DNA of 44,756 nt from Bigelowiella natans CCMP2755 (lineage: Eukaryota; Cercozoa; Chlorarachniophyceae). Positions 33,118 through 44,672 of this stretch are shown here, piece by piece (positions within the stretch are counted from its first letter, which is position 1; every line of letters begins with the position of its first letter). Below the pieces are notes generated by a model. It saw only the letters and a list, made by a program, of their open reading frames with translations. It was not told where the DNA came from and did not search any database. The stretch spans positions 1-44,756 of the forward strand of contig ADNK01002191.1 in NCBI GenBank assembly GCA_000320545.1, read 5' to 3'. The position numbers were made by a program, and so were the translations under genes.

Positions 33118-33985
33118 ATGTGGATCCACAACTCTATGATTACGGTGGTGAAACTCACCGCCTCGCTTGCTACAAGTGCCATCGTGTATAAAATACTTCG
33201 AAAGGCTCTGCTCGAGAACAAGCCTGTAGACTGCATACGTAAGGGTCACAATTATCCCTTTCTTCCGCCGCTCTGCGACTAGACACGCGATGCTGCCCCC
33301 TTCCTTCCCCGACGTTATTGAGCTGTGATATTCTATTTGGCACATTTTCCCCTCCCAAACACGATCTATCTCGAATGGGAGCACATGATGGACAATTACG
33401 CGAGAGCTCACAAATCGTTCGCTCTCATATCACTTCTGGCCGAGGAAAATGATAAGCACCATTGTGATGCACCTTAGTGATTCAATTGAATCGTAAAATT
33501 TTGTAGAGCCTATACTTTTGCGGTTTCTGTACTTGGGAGAAACACCCACGCTTTCCCGTTTTTTGGTCAGATGAATGCCGACATGGAGAGGACGACGATG
33601 AAGCCGCGCCACTCGTTATCGCTTATGATTGCGGGACCGAGAGCCTGCGTGTGGTGAGATGATATTAGCATATGACTAGACCGCTGAATAAATCTGTTGC
33701 TTGAAAAAAGCAAAAAGCACAAAACAAGACCCTGCAGCAAACAAAATCATCGTTCCCTTGAATTTGGAGCTTGAGGCACACTAACCTCCCCCCCCCCCCC
33801 CCCCCCCCTTGTCCCTTTGTTTGACGATCGTAGGAAGTAGTAACGTTGTCGTGGGCTTGCAGCGGAATATATCTGAGCGGCAGCGACGTATGATACAGCA
33901 GAACGGTGTTTTTGGTAGTCAACTCACCCCAAATATCACGTGACATAAATACAGCGAGAAGGAGAGCGAGCTTTCCTCCTCCTCC

Positions 33986-34017
<32 letters not shown>

Positions 34018-34305
34018 ATCTTCATCTTCATCTTCAAGGAAGAATCATTCTCGTAGATCATTCGTTACCGCTGCCATTTGGTGCCTCATGGTGGCTGTTA
34101 TCTGCATACTATCAGGGCCTTTTCCTGACGCCGTTATCCCTGGTTTTGAGCTGCTGGAGGCCGGGCAGGTACCGCCGCAGTTGTTTCAGCAGACAACAAT
34201 GCACGCAGCCATCGTATGTCTGGAAGAAGAAGAGAGCGTCCTTCATTCCGACTTCGATCGTCTTTCTCGGCACCGCACATGCTATGCGTGAAACGCGGTG
34301 GTGGA

Positions 34306-34337
<32 letters not shown>

Positions 34338-34689
34338 ATGATGGTGGTGATGGTGATAATGACGACGGCGGCAATCACGACACCATTGCTTTCTCGATGA
34401 GGGAGACGCACGCCGTGATATGAACGCTTTTGTTTGGGTAAAGCCCTCGACGGGCTCGATGCTCAGTTGGTTCCAGAGAAACTTCGCGCCGCATTCGTCC
34501 TTTCGCGAGCTCGATCTCAAAGCCGCCGAGGTCGTCATCACTGCTTGCTCCAGAGCAGTCTACCATAAATTGCCCTGCGAGTGGTTGCAGGATCAGAGTC
34601 ACCAGAAAAGGCGATTGCACAGATTTCGGAGCACCCGCTCACATCCACCAATCCCGCCACGAGACACCATTTCTCCCTATGCGAGAGTT

Positions 34690-34762
<73 letters not shown>

Positions 34763-35054
34763 GAATCGCATAGATACCCGTCGGATCTGGAGGGCTACTA
34801 GTATTAGACTGCTTTCAAGGGTAACTAACTGTGCGCATTTCGAATGCTGCTTCTTGTACTGTAAGAGATTTACACTCGCAACACGAAATACCACCGCCCC
34901 CTCCCCCCCCTTTTCCACAGATGCCGTACGCCTCACATCGATAGCAAGGCGAGGGGAGTCATTATTGGTAGTAGCAGGTTTTTCCCTATTTGCCAAACTA
35001 AATGCGCGAGTGGCGGAGTGCGAACGTACATGGCTTACAACAACGCAACGAATA

Positions 35055-35099
<45 letters not shown>

Positions 35100-35128
35100 T
35101 TATAAATGTATTGGATGGGGATGAGGAA

Positions 35129-35172
<44 letters not shown>

Positions 35173-35465
35173 GGTAGATTATATGCTTTCTTGTTCTCTG
35201 ATGGTTCTAAGGTTTTTTTCAAAAAACTACTCTTGAAAGGGGGTAGCTACTCTCCTCATCTTTTCTCTGCGTTGTACGAATCCCTTAATTCCATGCGTTC
35301 TTACGTGTTGTGCTCGGATGTTGATCGACGTGCGAATTCCCCTGCTGTTTCGCAGTGAAAAAGGCCTCTCCCTTGCTACGAGAGTAGAAGAGGTAGATTG
35401 CTCTGTCGCCCACACATGCGAACACACACACGCACACAGACTTACGTTGTGCAAACATATTTCCG

Positions 35466-35511
<46 letters not shown>

Positions 35512-35519
35512 AATATATT

Positions 35520-35556
<37 letters not shown>

Positions 35557-35557
35557 C

Positions 35558-35589
<32 letters not shown>

Positions 35590-36802
35590 CTTGCGTGTGC
35601 AATTGTTGTGGGTTTGTGTGACGGCGCTCAAGATTTACCGCGCCATGCTCGAGTCCATTGCATACGGCACTCGAAGGGCGTTAGAAGGGGTGCAAGGTAT
35701 TTGATGATATTGTCGTTAACGACGGTAGTGAAACATCGCCTTATATAGTAGTTCTTCCACGGAAGAGATCTACCATCTGCCTTTTCCTCGCCATAATCAG
35801 TTATGATTGAGCATGCTTGAGAGCCCCATCTTGTTCTTCTAACGACTTTTTCTCACTTCCGCATCGTCGGTTGGGTTTGCGTCGCGTTGGAATGGATTTG
35901 TTTGCAGCTGGACGCCATGGCGGGGAGAGCAAAGGCGTGAGGGAGGTTGTCGTGGTTGGCGGCGCGACGAAGTCGGAGATTTTCATGGGGGTAGTCACTG
36001 TTACAAAAGCATAGCATTCCAGCTGCTTCCTATCAAATACGAGATGACTAGAAGATTCGATAAATCGAGAGAGCGTGCGGTTTTTTTTTTTGGTAATCAT
36101 CTTGGCCATGCGTCAGTAAGTGCGTCAGTCATTGAGTTTCATCCTTTGTGTGGGTGGCAAAGCAGCAGCCGCCACTGTTCGCGCTTGCCTCGTAATAATC
36201 CCAAGCCGTACGATGATGACAACCACAACGCCAACGACTTGTGCATTATGTACTGCCACGACTGTTTACCGGCAACTCTTGACTCTCTTTTCCGACGGCA
36301 AACTACAGATCTTCGCGGATGTTCTCGGGGTCGAGTTGGTGACTCTTGACTCTCCGAATGCGGCTATGCTCTCCGCTGCCGTTGTCGCTTCTGCGGGGCT
36401 TAGAATTTCAGGTCGGATTCAAAAGGGACGGGGTATTTCGTAGTGAAATAGGCGAGGCTCGCTGATATTGTGCTATCTAGCTATGGCGAAACATGCAATT
36501 AGTTTGGTCTATTTGATCGGCGTTCGTGAAAAACTGACTGTGGCTGTAGCTGCTGAGTTCATAGGAACGTTGGTGGAGGACGCTATTTTTGAGATAGCAA
36601 ATGATGTGTGCTCCTTGTCGCTACAGGTGGAAATCTGGCCGAAACTAGCCAGAAGTTTGTTCGTGTCGGCCGTCGGTACTCTCCGGACAAGGCGCGACAT
36701 GAACTCTACCAAACGCTGTACTCTAACTATCTTTCAATTTATCCGTCGCTGAGAACAACGATGCATAACTTGGTGGACAATAATACCGAAAAGACATCAT
36801 GA
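33118..36802 (+). CDS. FGGY-family carbohydrate kinase, missing most of domain I
   Basis: FGGY kinases phosphorylate sugars with ATP. Exons supported: 33118-33238, 33571-33653, 34116-34168, one from 34444 (end unresolved), 34921-34967, 35364-35392, 35633-35696, 35908-35990, 36309-36411 and 36627-36802. Exon 1 is an N-terminal leader or anchor (VVKLTASLATSAIVYKIL). Exon 2 carries the first phosphate-binding motif VIAYDCGTESLRV. The C-terminal domain follows the family order: DAVIPGFELLEAGQPSTGSM, CRTPHIDSKARGVIIGLSL, IYRAMLESIAYGTR, VREVVVVGGATKSEIF, IFADVLGVELVT and a C-terminal helix ending YPSLR. Between exons 2 and 3 only 462 bases remain, yet the family needs roughly 250 residues of sugar-binding domain there. 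That gap holds a C homopolymer and CTC arrays. It is a broken gene, a collapsed assembly, or a true shortened protein. Confidence 0.78.
33787..33809. repeat. C homopolymer
   Basis: A run of more than 20 C in the gap where FGGY kinase exons are missing. Homopolymers of this length often break assembly or polymerase. Confidence 0.9.
33968..34036. repeat. (CTC)n(TTCATC)n array
   Basis: CTC triplets followed by TTCATC units, also within the suspect FGGY gap. Confidence 0.9.
34690..34760. repeat. (CA)n(TA)n microsatellite
   Basis: Compound array inside an FGGY kinase intron, of the same architecture as the one at 15220-15285. Confidence 0.95.
35058..35097. repeat. (AT)n microsatellite
   Basis: TA run in an FGGY intron; a (GA)n run follows at about 35130-35170. 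Confidence 0.95.
35467..35590. repeat. compound (CT)n(TA)n(TG)n array
   Basis: Three dinucleotide runs in the intron before the IYRAM exon of the FGGY gene. Confidence 0.95.
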
Positions 36803-37897
36803 TTTAACACTGTTCATCGTCACACGAACAATTTCGCTTCCCTCTCTTCAATTATGCTCTGCATACATGTCAAGCGCAATTATGACACGGGAACGCACCG
36901 CAGTCCTCGCATACTATCTCGTAACCTAGTAACGCTCGCATCACAATGTGTGCTGACCATGCATCCCGTCGGCCGACGACTCGCCCTCATCTGGATCACA
37001 GCATGCAGCGTCAAACCAGAATGCATGCATGTGTGCATTTATTTTTTGCTCGAGCACAGCAAGCCACGCAACATTGGACACAATGAACATAGGGTTTAGT
37101 TGTGACAATGTGTCTTGATGTACATGGCTAGATAGGCTAGATGCTGTATTCATGTACGTATTGTAGTAGTTACACTGTCTAGTACGTTCTAGCGTTGTGT
37201 AGCGCGCGGATCGGATAGCCAGATGGCGACACTATCTAGCTATACTTTTTGACTAACGAAAACAAATATAATACAACACCGTAGCTAGATCTAGAAATGC
37301 GGCACTTCTAGATAGACTTACTATCTATCTAGCTATAGCTAGTATAGCTATGTAGTATGCTAGTATGGCTGTCTGCTGTCGCGCAGTGCATGCATGCGCT
37401 TGCATGAGCAAGCAAGCGATGCGTGTCTAGCTCTAGCTAGCTAGCTAGCTTGCTTGGCGACATACGATCTAGGCAATGCGTGCTGTACACGTCAGATGTC
37501 GTACGCAGCTACCTATGCTAGCTAGATGCAGCTTGCTAGTTTGTATCTAGCGTAGCAGCTTAAGAGCTATCTAGCTACATATGCATGTACTATGTGCAAT
37601 TTCGTTAGCTATATCAGCTATGTATGCCTACATGTATTTTTAGCTAGATAGGCATATGTCTCTATATACGTGTACCGTCAATATACAAAAGCACATGCGT
37701 AGCACATCATGCATGCATCTAAGAAAATGCACGAATATTTGGACATATACGTCTGAGGATGTTCACATTGTACATAACAAAATAGTGTATAATTTATTTG
37801 ACACAGGGATGGATTAAACCAAATGTTTTTGCTGGGAAATGCTTGTTTTTTTGACTCATCTGGGGAATTCTAGTTGATGCTCAGCGTGTACTAATGC
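36803..37897. other. spacer rich in CTAGCTAG/GCATGC words
   Basis: Lies between the convergent 3' ends of the FGGY and bHLH genes. From about 37200 to 37680 the sequence is dominated by TAGCTAG, GCTAGC, GCATGC and ATCTAG words in many orders, without a clear tandem unit. No gene seen. Confidence 0.65.
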
Positions 37898-39339
37898 TTA
37901 TTTGAACAGCATAGACGGCCGCAGCAAATCGTCAAAACTTTCAGCCTTGGGGAGCGAGGAGAGCACGTTATCGAAAAGCTGGAAAAACAAAAATAAAAAG
38001 TGAGCAAGGCCATTTCCGAACTTCCTATTGATGAAGAATGAACATTACCGGTTTGAACGTAAAATCCACGTCCTCCATTGGGCAAGGTGAATCGTTATTC
38101 TTCCTTTCCTCTGCAAATGGGTTGTTATCCTGCTGCAAGATTAGCCTTTGTAGGGAACCAGATCTACGCCGCATGTGACGAATAGACGGACTGTATGAAC
38201 CCGTAGGTTCCTTCAGCTTTGGAACAGGAACTTTATTCGGATTCGGCGGGGGTGGCGGGGTGGCAGAGGACCAATCCTCTTGCATTCTTGAATTCTTTAT
38301 CATTTGTCTTTCCCGCCCTTGTTGTTTACTATCTAGTTCTGGCTTGACAACTGTTCCTTGCCCATCCCTAATCATCACTTGCTGCTGCTGGCGGTGTCTT
38401 CTCGCCGAGGCCGCCGCTGCTGCTGCAGAAGCCGCCGCTTTATGTTGTTCAAGCTGGGTTAAGCCTGCCGAAAGACAGCGGGACACGCTTTGGCACTGCT
38501 CATATAGCTTTTGTTTCTCTTTTTCCAGGCAGGCGTTCTCTTCCCGTAAGCTATCAATTATTCTAATCGCTTCTGATAGGACAGAACTCTTATCTAACCT
38601 TCCCCTTGAGTCGGAGCTTACCACATCGCAGAGAGCATGAAACTTGTCGTTCACTTTCTGTCGGTTCATTTTCTCTCGGTGGCTCTTGCTCATTTTCCCA
38701 GTGAGCGTTCTACTTGTAGGATAAGGTGCAGCCGCATTGCTAAACAAAATAAACGGTTAAGTATCTAAATTAGTCAAAAGATTAATCAACATATTACACC
38801 GCTACTCATTTAAGTAATTTAGAAGTCAATGTTCGAATAATAATATGAACTTCGAAAGCCATGTCAGAGGTATGCAGATGGGTTGGGAAGTTCCGTTCAA
38901 ATGGAAAGTAAACAAATGATTACCTTCTAGCTTTCCTACGTTTATTCTTCATGGTTCTACTATTCTTGGCGTTCTGCCTTTGCACTCGGTTGACCGCATA
39001 GTTGACAACGTCCTCTAAGGTTGCATTCTTCCCCGCCCTTCCGCGAAATTCCCAATTTGCAAGAATCTGCTCGAAAGTAGCAGCCTGTGAAAGAGCCCCT
39101 AAATTTCCTTTTCCATTTTGCCTTCCACCTGGCCCTCCAAGGCATTGGAAGGATTCCCAAAAATTGACCGCGTCTTTGATGTTCACTGAATCTCCATTCG
39201 CTCCGTTCCCATGTTTTCGATCTGTACTACTACTCGATAGCCCTGGGTGGGGTTTTCCTAAGTTTATCGGGAATCCCCACTGCGGAGGCCCTATAATTTG
39301 GGCTAGCGCGAACGGCAGCGAGGGATGGATGGGCTCCAT
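37898..39339 (-). CDS. bHLH transcription factor
   Basis: Three exons, 39339-38924, 38739-38049 and 37978-37898, give 395 residues in frame. The bHLH domain lies at about residues 156-210: basic region SHREKMNRQKVNDKF with the His-Glu-Arg type contacts (H159, E161, R165), then helix 1 (ALCDVV), a loop SSDSRGRLDK and helix 2 (SSVLSEAIRIIDSLR). It runs on into a leucine-zipper-like coiled coil (ENACLEKEKQKLYEQC). E-box DNA binding as a dimer in the nucleus is expected. The basic region resembles plant and algal group IVc (ILR3-like) bHLHs. The N-terminal 138 residues are of unknown fold and end in a basic NKRRKAR. The C-terminus has Ala, Gln and Pro runs and a conserved-looking SLPKAESFDDLLRP motif. 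The ATG at 39339 is the first in frame, but an upstream exon is possible. Confidence 0.87.
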
Positions 39340-40224
39340 GCCAAACGCGATGAAGGTTAGATTTTGAGGTGTGAAAGTGATATCACACACCAGCTCATTT
39401 ATCTGGTAATCAATAATAACGTATTGTCGCTATTATATTACTAAGTGCTATATTCAACGACATCATATTAAATAGTATTTACTAAGGTTTGGAAATCCTT
39501 GGCATCTGTTTCAGTTCCATCTTGAGTTCTCTCTGTATAATTTTTTACAAATACATAGTATTTTATTTATGCGTCATCATATTTAATTATTATTTGAATG
39601 AAAATATCCGACTACCATGAAAAATAAATACACTTTCTGAAATATATGATCTTCAATATATTAATTCAGACTCAGCAGGCAGCACAGAATCAAACATGGA
39701 TGATGAAATTTCAGAAATAATCGCACTCACTTTGAAGTCGCAAGCTCTAATTAGAGAAGAATTTCACTTGCTGGCCTATGTTTAATTTCGTTTTTGGTGA
39801 TATTACCAAAGGTTTCAATTCGGTTATAAGTCCGATTAAACTTACTCGTGGAAAAACATATTTATGACCCGGGATCTATTGTTTTTGAGTGTAAATGTAG
39901 GGCACTTCTTGTATTTTGAACTTAAAAAAAAAGCCGTAGGTGTTTTAGGCCTTAGACACAGATCTAGTTTTCGATGACAGAATCTATGCAGAATGGAATT
40001 ATTCATGTTCCGACTTTAAGATATTTTCAGGTCGAAAAAAATCCTAAATTTCATTCTTCTCTCTGTGTATATTTTAGATGTTTTGAGTATGTATTTCTAA
40101 CTAGATTCGCTCCTCGGACTGCCTTCGATATTGGACCCCCACGGGTCACCTCGTACCAGCACATGCTCAAAGCTATCGGCCTCACCACCAGCAGTCAGAA
40201 CTACACGTGCGGCAGAAGGTATTG
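39340..40224. promoter_or_regulatory. divergent intergenic region (bHLH / PhyH)
   Basis: 885 bases, clearly AT-rich compared with the flanking exons. It holds both promoters. The PhyH frame is open upstream of its first ATG to about 40120, so an upstream exon or non-ATG start cannot be excluded. Confidence 0.45.
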
Positions 40225-41268
40225 ATGAATGTGGGAAGATCAAAGCCAGAAGAAAAGGCAGAAAGCCCGGCCCAACTTCGAAGGGAGTCGTTCCAGCGAG
40301 ACGGCTTCGTGATTTTGAGAGCTCTGCTCTCCGATGAACAAGACTTAGGCCCTATTAGAAAAGAGTACACCGATTATATCTCTTCGAGGACGAAAACACT
40401 CGTCGAAGAGGGGAAATTGTCGACCGACTACATCGAAAGGGCATTTGACGAGAGGCTGGCATGTGTCTGTCGAGAATGGAACGAAATCTACATGGAGCTT
40501 GGCCTCCATGAATTGTACCCAAAATCCGTGTTCAACCTCATGACGTCGAACCATAAAATTCTTTCTATTGTAGATGAGCTGTTGGCAAAACCTGAGCCCG
40601 AGGACTCATCATCATCATCATCATCATCATCTTCGGGTGATGAGAAGAGGGGGTCGCTAAGCACGTACCAGCTAGCGATCAGCCCCATCCAGCACCTGCG
40701 GCCAAAGCTCCCTACAAAACTGACGCCGAGGCAGGGGGACCCTCATTGCGTCCCGTGGCATCAAGACGTGGGAGTGTGCGTTCCCGAGTCAGATTCGACT
40801 GATATGATCACGGTTTGGATCCCGCTTGTACCCGTTGGCCAGGCGAATGGCTCCTTGCTGCTCAACCCGGGGGGGCATAAAAGGGGGCTTCTCCAGCACA
40901 AGATACATCGAGGCATCCAGATCCCGCCAACGGAGCTCCCGAGAACAGGCCTGGAAGAGCGATTGGTTAAGATAGGACCTGGCGACGTGCTGTTCATGTC
41001 GAAGTACTGCCCGCATCGTTCCACTAAGAACGTCTCGCGCACCGTGCGTTGGAGCATTGATTTGCGGTATCAGAGGGCCAATACTACAAGCGGGCGCCCC
41101 TTCTTCCCGACGTTTAATATTGGTGATCGAGGCCTAGTCTTCGACGAGTGGAAGAAAACCTGGCAGGCAGCAAAAGCCCAGTACAAGGGCCAGGCAATTC
41201 ATCGCTGGACTGCCCGTCGGAAGGAGAGTACAAAGGCGCAGAAACGTAAAGAGGGCACCGAAAAATAA
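40225..41268 (+). CDS. phytanoyl-CoA dioxygenase (PhyH) family oxygenase
   Basis: Intronless, 347 residues from the ATG at 40225 (the frame extends upstream without ATG). PhyH-family enzymes use Fe(II) and 2-oxoglutarate to hydroxylate small molecules or lipids. The N-terminal family signature is FQRDGFVILRALLSDEQ. Numbering from six residues earlier, the iron ligands are His185 and Asp187 in PWHQDVGV and His270 in CPHRSTKN. The 2-oxoglutarate-binding Arg is probably R281 or R287 in VRWSIDLRY. TVWIPLVPVGQANGSLLL and PGDVLFM are typical of the jelly-roll core. A poly-Ser run from a TCA microsatellite (40607-40632) is inserted in a loop. There is no signal peptide and the C-terminus is basic. 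The substrate cannot be told from sequence; phytanoyl-CoA itself is not implied. Confidence 0.88.
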   Translation: MNVGRSKPEEKAESPAQLRRESFQRDGFVILRALLSDEQDLGPIRKEYTDYISSRTKTLVEEGKLSTDYIERAFDERLACVCREWNEIYMELGLHELYPKSVFNLMTSNHKILSIVDELLAKPEPEDSSSSSSSSSSGDEKRGSLSTYQLAISPIQHLRPKLPTKLTPRQGDPHCVPWHQDVGVCVPESDSTDMITVWIPLVPVGQANGSLLLNPGGHKRGLLQHKIHRGIQIPPTELPRTGLEERLVKIGPGDVLFMSKYCPHRSTKNVSRTVRWSIDLRYQRANTTSGRPFFPTFNIGDRGLVFDEWKKTWQAAKAQYKGQAIHRWTARRKESTKAQKRKEGTEK

Positions 41269-41971
41269 GGGAGTGATTTACAAGGAGAAAAATAGTAGAG
41301 GCCCATTAAACTCGAACAAAATGTGTCCGTAATGTAAGATACGCATGATGAGGCTTCCTCATACATACATTGCCTACGATACGCATGCCGTGCGTGAGGC
41401 TGCACAATTGCTATATATAGCCACGAAGCGACTTTACCTATCTAGCTCTGATGCAACGGAACACACGCGTACGTCTATTTGTGCGCTACCTGGTACACGC
41501 GTGTAAAGCATCGATATGACAGCTAAAGCTACCTAGCTACGCCGTACTAGCGTGCTTGCGCCGCACAACATAATAATATGTTTCAGATGCCATGTCTATA
41601 CCAACACATGATAATATCTGCTTACTAGCTGGCCGCGGCTGGTCTGCTTATACACACCGCCTAGCCGCCACGCACAGCATCTAACAGCAGCTTCATGTAC
41701 ATGGTCAAATACATATGTGTGTATACACGCGGACATGCTGTCGTCGGTCATATTGATTGTTAACAACAGACAAGACGCAGCGACTTACGCTAGTACGCTA
41801 TGTATGGATGCATGCATTTTGTCTAAAGCATTGAACATCGAGAAAGGGCACACGCAGGGCTAATGCGGCGGCGTTGGTGGTGACCATCATCACAATCGCG
41901 TATATCCTATCTCCCGCCAGTCGTCGCCTCCCTTATTTCCGGCTGGCCTGCTTTTCAAAGTGCTTGTAATT
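41269..41971. other. spacer between convergent genes
   Basis: Contains ACGCGTACG, GCTAGCTA and TACCTAGCTA-type words between about 41400 and 41830. No gene is supported. Confidence 0.6.
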
Positions 41972-42089
41972 CTATTCCTCGGGCAAGATCTCCACCTCAT
42001 CCTCGCTACTACTGTCGAGATCAAGGTCGATTTCAGCTTCCTCTTCCTCCTGTGAACGTAAGATCGCCAGATTGAATTCGTGTGAGTAT

Positions 42090-42120
<31 letters not shown>

Positions 42121-42739
42121 GAAGAGAGAAAGAGAGAAAGAGAGAGAGAGAGAGAGCGACAGGATGCTTCAGCAATCGGAAAGTACATGCAACAACAGAT
42201 GTAAACAGAATGAAAGCGAGGCGGAATTTAGGTTGGTGAGTGCCGCCACCTCCCCGCGACTAGGAGAAATATGAATAAATAAAAGCACTCCTTCATCCCC
42301 AGTAGAACCCCCAAGTTTTCCTCCACTAACATAGCTCCTTAGCGGTCTCTCGATAGGTTTCCCATCGGGTGAGTAATCAAGCAGCCGAACTAAACTACCT
42401 CCATTCCTTCCCCCATTCCAGCATCGCCCCCCTCGAACTCATCTTCCTCAAGGGCCTGCGGGGCGTTCTCGAGAATGTCCTCGTCCATCTTCCGACGCCT
42501 ATGCGCGTGTTGTTGCAAAAACGGTGGAAACATGCGTTGTAAAACGGTGAAAGCAGAGCGGCGGGCAGCCAGCCTCCTCGGTGCATCGAAGCTCTCGATT
42601 TGGAGGTGCTGAGAAGATCAGAGGTCGCTGTCTTCTTCTTCTCAACCATGTTTTTAGAAAAAAAAGGATGACGACCACGAGCGCAGCAGTAGTAGGTTGG
42701 GGAATGAGTAGCCGCGTTAATGATAATTCCGATATATAA

Positions 42740-42780
<41 letters not shown>

Positions 42781-43028
42781 TATACATATATTATTACCGT
42801 CGCTTGTACTTCTCCTCATCAGTCTCATCGGCCTCTGTCATTGTAGATAGTATATTATGTTTGAATTAGTGCGTGCAGGTTAACAGCTCATCATACTCGT
42901 TCACTGCTGCTTTGCGACTGCCGTGTTGGCTGCTGCCTGGCTTTTACCTTCTGGAGGAGCAGCTTTGCTCTGCTCTCGCTGCCGTCGCTTCTTCGCGGCG
43001 GCCTGTGCCTTTTTCTAAAGCACGATGC

Positions 43029-43065
<37 letters not shown>

Positions 43066-43531
43066 AGAAAAACAATCCTCTGCTTTGGCTAATGCTCCTG
43101 TGCCTTAGTCGAGGGGATGAGCATTTCTACCGTATTTTCATCTTTCCTCCTCCTCGTCGGGCCTTTCGGCTTGGCTGTTCGTTTTCTCGTGGTGTCCCTC
43201 GGAGTGCTGGGGGGGGCGCTGCCAGGCAACACAAGCAACAACACGATGGCACATTACGAATTGTGCTCGCAGTCATTTGCAGCAGCAATGGTGGGCGGCG
43301 ACGCTGACGGGATGGTGATGATGATAATGATGATGATGATGATGATGATGATGCATAGAAGGAAGAAAGAAGAAATCCAATTGTTTCCTTCCGATCCGGT
43401 GAAACAAAAAAAAAATAATAATCTCCAGCGATAAGGCATGCAATCGATTTAGCCCCCCCCCTCCCCTAGACAGAACAGCTCAACGGTACCGACCGAACCT
43501 CAAGTCACGAGAAGAAATCACTTTTCTTAAG

Positions 43532-43572
<41 letters not shown>

Positions 43573-43831
43573 CAGAAGGCGAGGGTTCAATGAGAATCGT
43601 CACGTAGGATATCACATCGTCTTAGATATGCGGGGAATGGGCTCGAGATCCTGCCAGAATGTGCTATCCTCAGGCCCCTTCGTAGTTCCGTGCTCGAGGA
43701 ACTTCTCCACCTTGCAAGGTGACAGAAGATGGGCATGAGAAAGGAAGCACGATGAAGGAAAATGGAATAGCACTATGGCAAGGTCTAGAAAAGTGCGACT
43801 CGTAATCTACGAGTGCTGCTTGAAGTACATG

Positions 43832-43868
<37 letters not shown>

Positions 43869-44634
43869 TTTCTATAGAACAAGACACTCACGTATTGACA
43901 CATACACACGCGCGCGCGCGCATGATATTCGTCGCATCCGAGCCACCTACCTCTTTCTTTTCGAATTCGTCATCAAAGACGCTGTACTTATACTCAAAGA
44001 ACCTGATGGTAAACACGGTGCATTGGACTCACTGCGCGGAGAAGGAAGAACGCCACACGTCTCTGTGTGCGTGCGCGTCTCTCCTGCAGGCTGTGCAGCA
44101 GTGCTAGCGACATTGTTTTCATCATCATCATCATCACAAAATTCCCCATTCTCCTTGAACAACAACTCTCTGCTTACGATTTCTCGCAGAACGTACCGGT
44201 CAACCCCCTCACCGCGCGCGATCTTCTTCACGAATAACAGCTGCGGGTATCTGAGGATGCACACAGGTAGTGAGCACGGCGCATCTAGATCACGCACGGA
44301 AACGCCTCCATGGCCGTCATCATACCATACCCCCCCCCCCCCCCCCACCAGGAATTGTCACAGATTCTGTTTTCCCATAGTGTTATCTATCATATTGTAT
44401 TGTGCTTCACCCCATCATCGCGGGAGGCAGATGCAGAGAAATCTGCCTTTTCGTGATATCCTACACATTAGAGGGGGGGGAGGAGGATGAAGATCAAAGA
44501 AACACAGAAATGTAAGGAAGAGGTCATGTGTATGTGATACAAGGCCTTCTCCCTCTCTCCACACCCCACAGAAGGATTTGAAGTTTCTGCTCAGATGGGT
44601 CAGGGCAGCATGAAAGCAGCAGCAGTTTTACCTT

Positions 44635-44672
<38 letters not shown>

